Source: Alistipes sp.
Lineage (GTDB): Bacteria; Bacteroidota; Bacteroidia; Bacteroidales; Rikenellaceae
Assembly: GCA_017623115.1 (NCBI GenBank)
Contig: JAGAPT010000005.1
Span: 1 to 48,393, forward strand
Length of the DNA: 48,393 nucleotides
Direction of reading: 5' to 3'
Shown piece by piece: positions 40,401 to 48,379 of the stretch (position 1 is its first letter; every line of letters begins with the position of its first letter). A program made the translations under genes and the position numbers. Below the pieces are notes generated by a model. The model ran no database searches and was not told where the DNA came from. It saw only the letters and a list, made by a program, of their open reading frames with translations.

Positions 40401-40610
40401 TGCTTCGGCGAGCGAAAATTCGCCATTCAAATCGGTCGTTACGCCTCGTGTTGTGCCGTCAACAATCACCGATGCTCCGATGACCGGTTGACCAAACGAG
40501 TCGATAACACGACCTTTCACAGGTGTCTGTGCAAAACCGACACTGCACCAAACGATGGCTGCGAGCAGCATCGTGAAGCGCATGAACTTTTTGAGTCCGT
40601 TTTGATACAT
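37470..40610 (-). CDS. susC: SusC/RagA-family TonB-dependent outer-membrane transporter
   Basis: This is a 1046-residue TonB-dependent receptor. After the signal peptide (to about residue 27), a carboxypeptidase-regulatory-like beta-sandwich follows (VKGRVIDSFGQPVIGASVIV and GVTTDLNGEFSLAEATG). The TonB-box region and SusC signature are AIDDVVVVGYGVQKKE. The plug domain has LRNLNPQDIASMSFLKDGAA-like spacing with DGAAAIYGSRAAGGVVLITT. The rest is a 22-strand barrel ending in FTFGANLTF. It imports large oligosaccharides released at the surface. No STN (FecA-type) domain is seen, although a sigma factor is encoded just upstream. Confidence 0.97.
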   Translation of the reverse strand: MYQNGLKKFMRFTMLLAAIVWCSVGFAQTPVKGRVIDSFGQPVIGASVIVDGTTRGVTTDLNGEFSLAEATGTPITVSYIGCTPVKAALTANMTITLQEDATAIDDVVVVGYGVQKKETLTGAIAVVGDEMLKEKGSLSSPLQAMQGQVPGVIITRSSSAPGDESWSMNLRGSVSRNTAAPLIIVDGIALDSTNEMRNLNPQDIASMSFLKDGAAAIYGSRAAGGVVLITTKKGAEGQARVEYSGSFSIKKVGLMPELMNINEWADSVLAALANDGKTSDNWITYAQLAKTYKGSYIDLQNSPNPFGTAGFTDVADFVFDDSVNWLGSLFDTAYSTTHDVSVTGGSDKINYRVSLGYLYDGSNIQYGENNNQRYNFRINNSFKITDWLQLESVIGYNRQEQVAPTQIGSILTINMPMPGLPLMTQNGLPYAWGTWGSPAAKAEYGGDNKLSVTGVTISETFNANLTKWLDMSLNMGYSNSYAIRDTNSKSIDYYNYAGNTKVRTEPVAEDTYYKKTTARTDFYTFTGYLTGHHTFGDGHNVKVMLGGQYEFKDFMQYGAEAANIQPDFENINGSGTVELRNTDKYQHSILSMMGRANYDYMSRYLVEFNMRYDGSSKFLPENRWAFFWGGSLGWRISEEAFLRDSEWVDELKLRVSYGEVGNQGGITNYDGVSLFDLNAQAGAMLGNAQASYLSIGKLASTSRSWERIKNYNIGLDFGLFGNRLSGTVEAFMKKNDNMLAPVVYPGVLGITAPDMNAGKFEAWGYEGQLTWRDKIGKDFSYFVGGTFTFARSELKKYGGTVTKSSGYTSTREGYPLNSLFGLRYAGKIENQEMLDAYMTKFYENNGIGIPSNLRVGDNMYCDANGDGKLDAEDYVYLGSDNPEIQYSLTAGFSWKGIDVSIVFQGAGNRTMWNGINNWTVPMRANYTNTTNQSIGNVWSPENPGGHYNPLTNDGNINNYNYQASSYSASDASYIRLKNLSIGYTMPEKWFAKTKSISGCRIYFTGADLWEHSNILDGWDPEAKSSPSSTARYPFVRTFTFGANLTF

Positions 40611-40658
40611 AAAGGTTTGTTGTTAAATGAATAAATAGGTTAATTGTAGAAAATCCGA

Positions 40659-41192
40659 TTATAGGGCACATCGCAAGGCTTCGCGCAGGTCGATGCGAGC
40701 CGAGAAGATGTGGTTTTCAATGGTGCGACGGCTCAAACCGAGGCGAGTGGCGATTTCGTCGACAGTTTGAGATTCATGCATATATAATTGGTATATCTGC
40801 GCCTTTTTGCGAGGCATGCGGGCTATGCTCGCATGTTCAAGCGTTTCGAGTTCATTGAAGATGATCTGCTCTTCGGTGTTGTGGGTGCAGCGAGGGGCAT
40901 GGGTTGAGAAATAGGCCATAGCACGACGAGACCGAATATGACGACGCAGGTAGTCGATTACCAGGTTTCGGGCAATCGAGTAGGCAAAAGTGACCAATGT
41001 GACGGGAGTAAGCAGCGTTGAGTGCTCACACAGACGCAAGAATACCTCCTCAGTGATATCCTCCGCTTCGGCCTCATAGCCGATGTGGCGCATGATATAT
41101 CCTTGTATCTGCGCTCTGCGTTCCAGGTAGAGTGTAGCGACAAGGTCTCGTTGCGAGGTTTTCCCCGCAATCATCGGTTGGAGGTTTGTCAT
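40659..41192 (-). CDS. ECF-type RNA polymerase sigma-70 factor
   Basis: This is a 177-residue sigma factor. The start is placed at ATG 41192 (MTNLQPMIAG); the open frame upstream lacks homology. Region 2 is visible at about 30-100 (GYEAEAEDITEEVFLRLCEH, then FAYSIARNLVIDYLRRHIRS) and region 4 at 125-172 (QTVDEIATRLGLSRRTIENH). It starts the susC operon: susC follows 48 bases downstream. No FecR-type anti-sigma gene is present, and SusC lacks an STN domain, so how it is controlled is not evident. It is divergent from the HTCS gene. Confidence 0.93.
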   Translation of the reverse strand: MTNLQPMIAGKTSQRDLVATLYLERRAQIQGYIMRHIGYEAEAEDITEEVFLRLCEHSTLLTPVTLVTFAYSIARNLVIDYLRRHIRSRRAMAYFSTHAPRCTHNTEEQIIFNELETLEHASIARMPRKKAQIYQLYMHESQTVDEIATRLGLSRRTIENHIFSARIDLREALRCAL

Positions 41193-41235
41193 GAGTTGTG
41201 TTTGGTTGGTAATGCAAAGTTCGGCAAAATTTTGT

Positions 41236-41244
41236 GGGGGGGGG
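41236..41244. repeat. Nine-base G tract upstream of the ECF sigma gene
   Basis: A run of nine guanines (cytosines on the coding strand) lies 13 bases upstream of a weak -7 element GAACTTTG (41222-41215), so in the spacer between -33 and -7. Changes in length would alter promoter spacing. Confidence 0.45.
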
Positions 41245-41254
41245 TAGTTGTTTC

Positions 41255-41335
41255 GTAACAAAATAGGCGTTGTTTTGCTCGAAGGTTTTATGCGATTTTG
41301 CGTAAGCGGGGATGATAGGTAGTAGGTTTTGTTAC
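41255..41335. promoter_or_regulatory. Inverted repeat between the HTCS and sigma genes
   Basis: GTAACAAAA (41255-41263) and TTTTGTTAC (41327-41335) are perfect 9-base inverted copies 63 bases apart in the divergent promoter region. They could be sites for the HTCS or another regulator. Confidence 0.4.
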
Positions 41336-41427
41336 AAGATGACCCCATGCGCTCATTTTAAGGAAAAAGGTGGTCGAAATGGATGGAAAGAGTGCTCTTG
41401 GGATGAGGTTTTTTGCCGAAAAAAAGT

Positions 41428-41435
41428 TATATTTG
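41428..41435 (+). promoter_or_regulatory. -7 element of the HTCS gene
   Basis: TATATTTG is a perfect TAnnTTTG match, ending 14 bases before the ATG at 41450, so the leader would be very short. The nearest TTG elements are 12 and 27 bases upstream, not at the normal spacing. Confidence 0.5.
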
Positions 41436-41449
41436 TGCATCAAAGAACT

Positions 41450-44400
41450 ATGCTCATGCGAAAAATCCTTTTTACGCTTCTTGCTCTATTGCCGCTCTCG
41501 GTGGTCGCTGCATCGACGGATGCCTACCTGTTTCGAATGCTCGATACGAACGATGGTTTGCCCGATAACAATGTCCGTAACATGGTGATGTTACCCGATG
41601 GACTGATGGCCATCCAGACCTCCTCGATGCTCAACCTCTATGATGGAGCTTCGTGTCAGAGTTATCGCTACGACCCGAACATCATTCCCTTTAACGAGTA
41701 TAGTGGTTTGAGTAACCTGTACTACGATGTCGATGAGCAATTGCTGTGGTGTACAAGCCGAGACCATGTGTGGACCTTTGACCTGCGGCGGCGCACCTTT
41801 CAATACGATGTCAATGAGCATTTGCGGCATTTTGCCTTGTCGGCTGATGTGGTGGGCTTTTATCTGGATGCCAAGGGGGATTATTGGGTGACGACCGACG
41901 ATCATGCGCTTTGGCGATGCAATCGTCAAAAAGGTGTAGCCGAGCGTATTGACCTGTTATCCGGCATGGAGGCTCCATTGGCCTTTGCACAACACGATGA
42001 CAGTCTGTGGATGTTGTCGCGCAACGGATTGCTCGCCTGCTACGATGTAGCCATCGGCACCTTCCGTCAGATGGTGCCTTACGAAGGCTCGATGTCGGCC
42101 GAGGGGGTGAGCCGTATGGATATGACGATTACCTCGGGTGGAAATCTTTGGGTGATGTTCGACCGTGAATTGCTCTACTATGAGGTGACCAAGAATCGAA
42201 TGTTGCCTGTTGAAGGCATGCAACTGCAGAAAGGGGATCTTTTCACGACGATCGCCCTCGATGCGCAGGATAATCTCTGGGTAGGCTCGGCTCGCTCGGG
42301 TGTGCGTATTGTCGATGCCAAGACCTTGGAATCGCATCAATTGCCCTATTTACAACAGACCAACGGCAAGCGTATCTACCACCATACGGATATTTCGAAA
42401 ATCTATGTCGATAAGCGCAATGGCGTTTGGGTAGCAACGCTCTCCGAGGGCTTGCTCTATTACCATAAGGATATTGTTCATCTGCGCACGATTCATCAAA
42501 AGACGTTGCGGGGCGGACAGATGCCCGACGAGAGCGTTAAATGTATGGTCGAAGATGCCGACGGTACGATACTGGTCGGTACGATACATGGCCTGCTGCG
42601 TTACGATCCGAAACAGGCCACGATGAGCGTACCCTGGCCGGCCTTGAGTGAGGAGCTGTGCATCAGCCTTTATCGCGACAGCCACGACCGCATTTGGCTC
42701 GGTACTTTTTACAATGGTGCTTTCTGCATCGACCGAGGTAAGATTCGCCACTATGTGTGGCCCGAACGCTCGACGGTTGAGAACTCCTATCACGACGCAA
42801 CGCCCAACTACAACTGTGTGCGCGCCATCTACGAGGATACGAAGGGCGATTTTTGGATTTCAGTCTATGGCGGTGTCGGTCGATTCGATACCGAACGAGG
42901 TGAGATTACATTGCTTGCCAAAGAACACCCCGATCTGGGCCGCTTTATGACCATCCGTGATATCTATGAGGCGGAGCAGGGATTCTTGCTCTTTGCCGGT
43001 GATCGTGGTACGTTTGGTTATGAGCCGGAGCGAGGCGAGGTGCTGATGAATACCCAACATGTCGGCTCGATGATGTTGAGCAATCAGATTGTGGAGGATA
43101 GTCATCGTCGCTTGTGGGTGGCAACATCGGAGGGCCTGGCGGTGGTAAATCCTGCAATAGGTACGCGAACGATGGTCGGTGCTGCCGATGGCTTCCCGAC
43201 CGGTCACGTGATGAGTCTGGCCATCGACCCATTGGGCGATGTGTGGGCTGCCACGTTCAGCCACCTGCTACGCATCAAGCCACTGGAGACGGAGCGAGGC
43301 CTCGACTTTTCGGTAGCGGTCTATGGGCCTGCGGATGGGGTGGAGGCGGGAGCCTTCTTCCAACGCTCGGTGTTGCTCCACTCGAACGGCAACATCTATT
43401 TCGGAGGTGCTCACGGCATCAGCGAGGTGATACCGACCCGTATGTACTCCGACCATCATGATGTCCAACCACGTATCTCGTCGCTCTATATTTCGGGTAC
43501 GCGCATCGATGTGGGCAAGGAGTTCAATGGTCGTGTTTTGTTGCCGGTCGAGTTGTCGCAGGCCGAGCCTATCGATTTGCGCCACGATGAGTCGTTCCTC
43601 ACCTTCGAATTCTCGAACCTGAACTACGCCAACCCCTCGCATACGACCTATCGTTATAAATTGGAGAATTTCGATAAGGAGTGGCGAGAGATTCACTCCC
43701 ATCGCCTCGGACGGGCCACCTATACCTACCTCGAGCCGGGCGATTATACGTTCCGGGTCGTGGCGGCCGATAACGATATTGATTGGAGCGAACATGCTGC
43801 CGAATTTCACTTTACGGTGCATCCGCCCTTCTATCGCACGACGGTGGCGTTGATTTTCTACGCCGTGTCGTTGCTCTCGGTGGTTGTGGTGGGGTTGTTC
43901 TACCTGTCGCGTCGTGCACAACGTCGATTCAAATATCGCCAATTGCTCGAGAAACAGCGTCAGCGCGAGCACCTCGACCAGATGAAACTTCGCTTCTATA
44001 CCAATATCTCGCATGAACTGCGCACGCCTCTTTCGCTCATTCTCTTGCCACTCGAGGGGTTGCGTCGTGAATTGGCCGATTCGCCCCATGCCGCTAAACT
44101 CGATACGATGCACCACAATGCTACCCAACTGCTCTCGTTGGTGAACCATCTGCTCGATTTCCGTAAATTGGAGATGGGGGGTGAGCGTTTGTTGCTCGTG
44201 CAGGGCAATTGGGCCGAGTTTGTCGAGAACCAGCTCATTCCGTTCCGTGATGCAACACAGAATGCCGGCATCCGATTGATATTCGAGAATGACATGGAGC
44301 ATCCGGTGATGGTCTTCGATAAGGCCAAGATGGCTCGCATCGTGAATAATATCCTCTCGAATGCCATCAAATTTACGGCCGCCAATGGGATGATCAGTGT

Positions 44401-45538
44401 GCGCGTGTCGCAACGGGTGGTGGATGGTGTCGGCATGGCGCTGTTGGAGATAACCGATACGGGAATGGGTATTCCGGCTCGTGATCTGCCACATATCTTC
44501 GACCGTTTCTACCAGAGCGAGAAGGGTGCCGGCGGCACAGGCTCGGGCATCGGACTGAATTTGGTCAAGCAGTATGTTGAGATGATGGGCGGTGAGGTAA
44601 CCGTCGAGTCGAAGGAGGGTGAAGGGACGCTCTTTGTGGTGCGTGTGCCGATGAATCTGTCCACTTCGTCGACTCCGGAGTCGATGCTTGCACAGGGGGA
44701 GGCGGAGGCCGAACCGGAGCCTGTGCAGCCTGCTCCGAGTGCCGAGGATATGCGTCCGACGGTGATGGTGGTCGACGATAACGATGATTTCCGTCAATAC
44801 CTGGCCCAGGAGCTGTCACGCAACTATCGGGTGGTGGTGGCTGCTAATGGCGAGGAGTGTTTGGCGAAGATTGCCACGGCCGAACCCGGCGTACTGGTGT
44901 GTGATGTGATGATGCCCGAAATGGATGGTTTTGAGGTAACCCGTCGCCTGCGTAGCAACATCGAGACCTCGCATATCCCGATTATCCTGCTCTCGGCACG
45001 CACGTCGGATGATGTGCGTCTGGAGGGCTACGAGACAGGTGCCGATGCCTATATCACCAAGCCCTTTAAGATGGATTTGCTGGAGGCTCGTATCCGCAAC
45101 CTGATTGATGAGCGGCAGCGTCGTATCTCGAACTTCTCGCAGAGTGCCGATGCCACTCCGACCCAGCTTATCGTGACGACCATCGACCAAAAACTCATGC
45201 AGCGCATCATGGAGAGTATCGAGCGGAATATGGATAATTCGGAGTATTCGGTCGAATCGCTCTCGGCCGATGCCGGCATGCACCGCATGAATCTCTATCG
45301 CAAACTGCAATCGCTGGTCGGTATGCCCCCGTCGGAGTTTATTCGTACGATGCGCCTGAAGCGTGCTGCGCAGTTGCTGCGTGAGGACCCGAAATTGACG
45401 GTCGGCGAGGTTTCGGATCGGGTCGGTTTCAATACGCCCAAATATTTCACCCGCTACTTCCGTGAGCTGTTCGGTTGTACGCCATCGCAGTATCGCAGCC
45501 GTTTCGATGGCGAGGAGATACCCAAGGAGGCCGAGTAG
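41450..45538 (+). CDS. Hybrid two-component system regulator (HTCS)
   Basis: This is a sensor-regulator of about 1362 residues in one chain. Signal/anchor MRKILFTLLALLPLSVVAAS is followed by a periplasmic sensor of two-component beta-propeller repeats (about 25-700, for example NLWVGSARSGVRIVD and RIWLGTFYNGAFCID) and a Y_Y_Y domain (YRYKLENFDKEWREI near 745). A transmembrane helix lies near 795-820. The cytoplasmic part has a histidine kinase (ISHELRTPLSL, His near 854), an ATPase domain (NNILSNAIKFTA, DTGMGIPA), a receiver (CDVMMPEMDGFE, Asp near 1155) and an AraC-type HTH (about 1250-1350). It senses an oligosaccharide and activates the PUL. GH3 follows downstream. Confidence 0.97.
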   Translation: MLMRKILFTLLALLPLSVVAASTDAYLFRMLDTNDGLPDNNVRNMVMLPDGLMAIQTSSMLNLYDGASCQSYRYDPNIIPFNEYSGLSNLYYDVDEQLLWCTSRDHVWTFDLRRRTFQYDVNEHLRHFALSADVVGFYLDAKGDYWVTTDDHALWRCNRQKGVAERIDLLSGMEAPLAFAQHDDSLWMLSRNGLLACYDVAIGTFRQMVPYEGSMSAEGVSRMDMTITSGGNLWVMFDRELLYYEVTKNRMLPVEGMQLQKGDLFTTIALDAQDNLWVGSARSGVRIVDAKTLESHQLPYLQQTNGKRIYHHTDISKIYVDKRNGVWVATLSEGLLYYHKDIVHLRTIHQKTLRGGQMPDESVKCMVEDADGTILVGTIHGLLRYDPKQATMSVPWPALSEELCISLYRDSHDRIWLGTFYNGAFCIDRGKIRHYVWPERSTVENSYHDATPNYNCVRAIYEDTKGDFWISVYGGVGRFDTERGEITLLAKEHPDLGRFMTIRDIYEAEQGFLLFAGDRGTFGYEPERGEVLMNTQHVGSMMLSNQIVEDSHRRLWVATSEGLAVVNPAIGTRTMVGAADGFPTGHVMSLAIDPLGDVWAATFSHLLRIKPLETERGLDFSVAVYGPADGVEAGAFFQRSVLLHSNGNIYFGGAHGISEVIPTRMYSDHHDVQPRISSLYISGTRIDVGKEFNGRVLLPVELSQAEPIDLRHDESFLTFEFSNLNYANPSHTTYRYKLENFDKEWREIHSHRLGRATYTYLEPGDYTFRVVAADNDIDWSEHAAEFHFTVHPPFYRTTVALIFYAVSLLSVVVVGLFYLSRRAQRRFKYRQLLEKQRQREHLDQMKLRFYTNISHELRTPLSLILLPLEGLRRELADSPHAAKLDTMHHNATQLLSLVNHLLDFRKLEMGGERLLLVQGNWAEFVENQLIPFRDATQNAGIRLIFENDMEHPVMVFDKAKMARIVNNILSNAIKFTAANGMISVRVSQRVVDGVGMALLEITDTGMGIPARDLPHIFDRFYQSEKGAGGTGSGIGLNLVKQYVEMMGGEVTVESKEGEGTLFVVRVPMNLSTSSTPESMLAQGEAEAEPEPVQPAPSAEDMRPTVMVVDDNDDFRQYLAQELSRNYRVVVAANGEECLAKIATAEPGVLVCDVMMPEMDGFEVTRRLRSNIETSHIPIILLSARTSDDVRLEGYETGADAYITKPFKMDLLEARIRNLIDERQRRISNFSQSADATPTQLIVTTIDQKLMQRIMESIERNMDNSEYSVESLSADAGMHRMNLYRKLQSLVGMPPSEFIRTMRLKRAAQLLREDPKLTVGEVSDRVGFNTPKYFTRYFRELFGCTPSQYRSRFDGEEIPKEAE

Positions 45539-45594
45539 GTAAAATTTCGCTGTCGTTCGTAGTAAATAGAGAGTTGAGAACAAACACCAAAAGT

Positions 45595-47967
45595 ATGAAA
45601 CGATGGATGAAAAGGGCTCGTGTCGGGCTCGTATGGAGTGTGCTGATGGGCGCATGTTTCGACGTGATGGGGCAGGGAATCTATCATGACGGATGGATTG
45701 ATTTTAATAAAAATGGCCGTATGGACATCTATGAAGATGCTTCGGCCGAGACGGATGCCCGTATTGAGGACCTCCTGGCGCAGATGACCCTCGAGGAGAA
45801 GAGTTGCCAGATGGCAACACTCTATGGCTCGGGGCGCGTGCTGAAAGATGTCCTCCCACATGAGGGGTGGCATCAGGAGATTTGGAAAGACGGCATCGGA
45901 AATATCGATGAGGAGCACAACGGCCTGGGGCGTTTTGGTGCAGCGTATGCTTTTCCCTATCGCACCCATGTCGATGCGAAGCACACCATTCAACGCTGGT
46001 TTGTCGAGCAGACCCGACTGGGTATCCCCGTAGATTTCACCAATGAGGGTATTCGTGGCTTGTGTCACGAACAAGCCACCTATTTCCCGGCACAGTGTGG
46101 TCAGGGTGCAACGTGGAATCGTCGGCTGATCGCCCGTATCGGAGAGGTGGAGGCTCGCGAAGCCGTAGCCTTGGGCTACACGAACATCTATTCGCCGATT
46201 TTGGATATTGCACAGGACCCTCGCTGGGGGCGGTGTGTCGAGTGCTATGGCGAAGACCCCTATCTGGTTGGTACGTTGGGTAAGGAGATGATTGGTGCAC
46301 TGCAGCGTCATCGGTTGGTCGCAACGCCCAAGCATTTTGCCGTATATAGCGTGCCGGTTGGAGGGCGTGATGGCAAGACGCGCACCGACCCGCATGTGGC
46401 ACCCCGCGAGATGCGTACCCTCTACATCGAGCCCTTCCGCATGGCGTTTCAGGAGGCCGGTGCGCTGGGTGTCATGAGTTCCTACAATGACTATGATGGC
46501 GAGCCCATTACGGGTAGCCACCGTTTCTTGACCGAGATTTTGCGTCAGGAGTGGGGCTTCCGCGGCTATGTCGTGTCGGATAGCGAGGCGGTGGAGTTCA
46601 TCTCGACGAAACACGCCGTAGAACCCTCCTACGAGCAGGGCGTAGCCCGAGCCGTGAATGCCGGATTGAATATTCGTACCCACTTTACCCCGCCCGAGGA
46701 TTATATCCTGCCGTTGCGACGTGCCGTGGAGCAGGGGCTGATTTCGGAGGCTACCATCAACGACCGCGTGCGGGATATTCTGCGCGTGAAATTCTGGTTG
46801 GGGCTCTTCGATAATCCCTATCGGGGTGATGGTGCCGAGGCAGAGCGCATCGTGCATTGTGCGGAGCATCAGGCGGTGGCACTTGAGGCTGCACGCCAAT
46901 CGCTGGTGTTGTTGAAAAATGAAGGTGGGTTCCTGCCCCTCTCAAAGCAGGTGCGCTCGGTAGCCGTCATTGGCCCCAATGCGGATGAATATCGCCAGTT
47001 GGTGTGCCGTTATGGCCCGTCGAATGCCGCCTTTAAGAGTGTGTATGCCGGCATTCGTGACCTGCTGCCCCAAGCAAAGGTCTATTATAGCAAGGGATGT
47101 GAGATTATCGACCCTCACTTCCCCGAGAGCGAGTTGATGGATTTCCCGCCGACGAAGGAGGAGCAACGGATGTTGCAGGAGGCGGTGGCGACAGCGCGTA
47201 AAGCCGATGTTGTGGTGCTGGTGCTGGGTGGTAACGAGTTGACCGTGCGTGAGGATCGTTCGCGCACGAGCCTCGATTTGCCCGGTCGACAGCAGGAACT
47301 CCTCGAGGCAATAGAGGCGACGGGAAAGCCGATTGCACTGGTGATGATTGATGGACGTGCCGCGTCGATTAACTATGCCGCCGCCCGTATTCCGGCTATC
47401 CTGCATGGCTGGTTCCCGGGTGAGTTCTGCGGACAGGCAGTGGCCGAGGCACTCTTTGGTGATTATAATCCGGGAGGACGCCTGGCGGTAACCTTCCCCA
47501 AGTCGGTGGGACAGATACCCTTTGCATTCCCCTTCAAGCCGGGCTCGGACGAGAGCTCGACAACGGCTGTATATGGAGCCCTCTATCCCTTTGGACATGG
47601 GTTGAGCTATACCCGCTTTGCCTATAGCGACCTCCGCATTACCCCCGACCGGATAGGCCCGCAGGGAACGGTAACGGTGCGTTGCAAGGTGAAAAATGTA
47701 GGGGCACGTCAAGGCGATGAGGTGGTACAGCTCTACCTGCGTGATGAGGTGAGTAGCGTGACGACCTATGTGAAGGTGTTGCGTGGTTTTGACCGCATTT
47801 CGCTGGCTCCGGGTGAGGAGCAGGAGGTAACCTTCACGCTGACCCCGCAACATTTGGGCTTGTGGGATAAGCAGATGCAGTTCTGTGTCGAGCCGGGACG
47901 TTGCCGCGTGATGGTGGGAGCCTCCTCGACCGATATCCGTCTGGAGGGGGCCTTTGAGGTGAAGTAA
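45595..47967 (+). CDS. GH3 family beta-glycosidase
   Basis: The start is placed at the ATG at 45595 (MKRWMKRARVGLVWSVLMGA, signal peptide), giving 790 residues; the longer open frame overlaps the end of the HTCS gene. The (alpha/beta)8 domain has IYSPILDIAQDPRWGRCVEC, GEDPYLVGTLGKEMI and GYVVSDSEAVEFISTKH with the nucleophile Asp near 328. The second domain has RQSLVLLKNEGGFLPLSK and the last is a fibronectin-III-like domain (GPQGTVTVRCKVKNVGARQG). Typical activities are beta-glucosidase or beta-xylosidase. It follows the HTCS gene by 56 bases and belongs to the same PUL. Confidence 0.94.
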   Translation: MKRWMKRARVGLVWSVLMGACFDVMGQGIYHDGWIDFNKNGRMDIYEDASAETDARIEDLLAQMTLEEKSCQMATLYGSGRVLKDVLPHEGWHQEIWKDGIGNIDEEHNGLGRFGAAYAFPYRTHVDAKHTIQRWFVEQTRLGIPVDFTNEGIRGLCHEQATYFPAQCGQGATWNRRLIARIGEVEAREAVALGYTNIYSPILDIAQDPRWGRCVECYGEDPYLVGTLGKEMIGALQRHRLVATPKHFAVYSVPVGGRDGKTRTDPHVAPREMRTLYIEPFRMAFQEAGALGVMSSYNDYDGEPITGSHRFLTEILRQEWGFRGYVVSDSEAVEFISTKHAVEPSYEQGVARAVNAGLNIRTHFTPPEDYILPLRRAVEQGLISEATINDRVRDILRVKFWLGLFDNPYRGDGAEAERIVHCAEHQAVALEAARQSLVLLKNEGGFLPLSKQVRSVAVIGPNADEYRQLVCRYGPSNAAFKSVYAGIRDLLPQAKVYYSKGCEIIDPHFPESELMDFPPTKEEQRMLQEAVATARKADVVVLVLGGNELTVREDRSRTSLDLPGRQQELLEAIEATGKPIALVMIDGRAASINYAAARIPAILHGWFPGEFCGQAVAEALFGDYNPGGRLAVTFPKSVGQIPFAFPFKPGSDESSTTAVYGALYPFGHGLSYTRFAYSDLRITPDRIGPQGTVTVRCKVKNVGARQGDEVVQLYLRDEVSSVTTYVKVLRGFDRISLAPGEEQEVTFTLTPQHLGLWDKQMQFCVEPGRCRVMVGASSTDIRLEGAFEVK

Positions 47968-47985
47968 TAGTGTTTAGTACTAAAA

Positions 47986-48016
47986 GAAAAAGGAGCAAGG
48001 TTGTTGCTCCTTTTTC
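47986..48016 (+). terminator. Terminator after the GH3 gene
   Basis: GAAAAAGGAGCAA (47986-47998) pairs with TTGCTCCTTTTTC (48004-48016) around a five-base loop; T-rich on both strands. Confidence 0.9.
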
Positions 48017-48040
48017 TTTATTGCGTGTTGTGCAGGGAAT

Positions 48041-48069
48041 AAAAAAAGCGACAACCGAAATGTTGTCGC
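48041..48069 (-). terminator. Terminator, module 1
   Basis: GCGACAAC and GTTGTCGC (48048-48055 with 48062-48069) form an 8-bp stem; T7 follows on the minus strand. Confidence 0.9.
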
Positions 48070-48071
48070 CT

Positions 48072-48099
48072 TGGTGGAGAATACCGGGGTCGAACCGGT
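48072..48099 (-). other. tRNA 3'-end fragment, module 1
   Basis: On the minus strand ACCGG-TTCGACC-CCGGT is a perfect T arm (5-bp stem, 7-base loop with the TTC start), followed by ATTCTCC, discriminator A and CCA. There is no GGAGAAT 5' acceptor strand, D arm or anticodon arm upstream, so this is a fragment, not an intact gene. Confidence 0.75.
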
Positions 48100-48198
48100 G
48101 CGCAATGTGGATTGCGCACACAAGATATAGACAAACCCTCCAAACCTCCCTTTGAAAAGGGAGACTTATCGGTCACCGGTTCGTGTTGAGCAGGAGAC

Positions 48199-48227
48199 AA
48201 AAAAAGCGACAACCGAAATGTTGTCGC
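48199..48227 (-). terminator. Terminator, module 2
   Basis: This is identical to the module 1 terminator: stem 48206-48213 with 48220-48227, then T7 on the minus strand. Confidence 0.9.
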
Positions 48228-48229
48228 CT

Positions 48230-48257
48230 TGGTGGAGAATACCGGGGTCGAACCGGT
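48230..48257 (-). other. tRNA 3'-end fragment, module 2
   Basis: This is identical over 28 bases to the module 1 fragment, again with an encoded CCA and no 5' half. The sequence just upstream, GTGCGC-TT-GCGCAC, could be a remnant of a long variable arm. Confidence 0.75.
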
Positions 48258-48348
48258 GCGCAAGCGCACTTCAACTATAGACAAACCCTCCAAACCTCCC
48301 TTTGAAAAGGGAGGCTTATCGGTCACCGGTTCGTGTTGAGCAGGAGAC

Positions 48349-48377
48349 AAAAAAAGCGACAACCGAAATGTTGTCGC
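48349..48377 (-). terminator. Terminator, module 3
   Basis: This is the third identical stem (48356-48363 with 48370-48377) and T7 run. Confidence 0.9.
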
Positions 48378-48379
48378 CT

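Noticed and set aside
48018-48362. A 114-residue open frame across the tandem modules with repeated FSKGGLEGL
   Set aside because: Its repeats are just translated copies of the tRNA-end/palindrome modules. The frame stays open because one module is 150 bases, a multiple of three.
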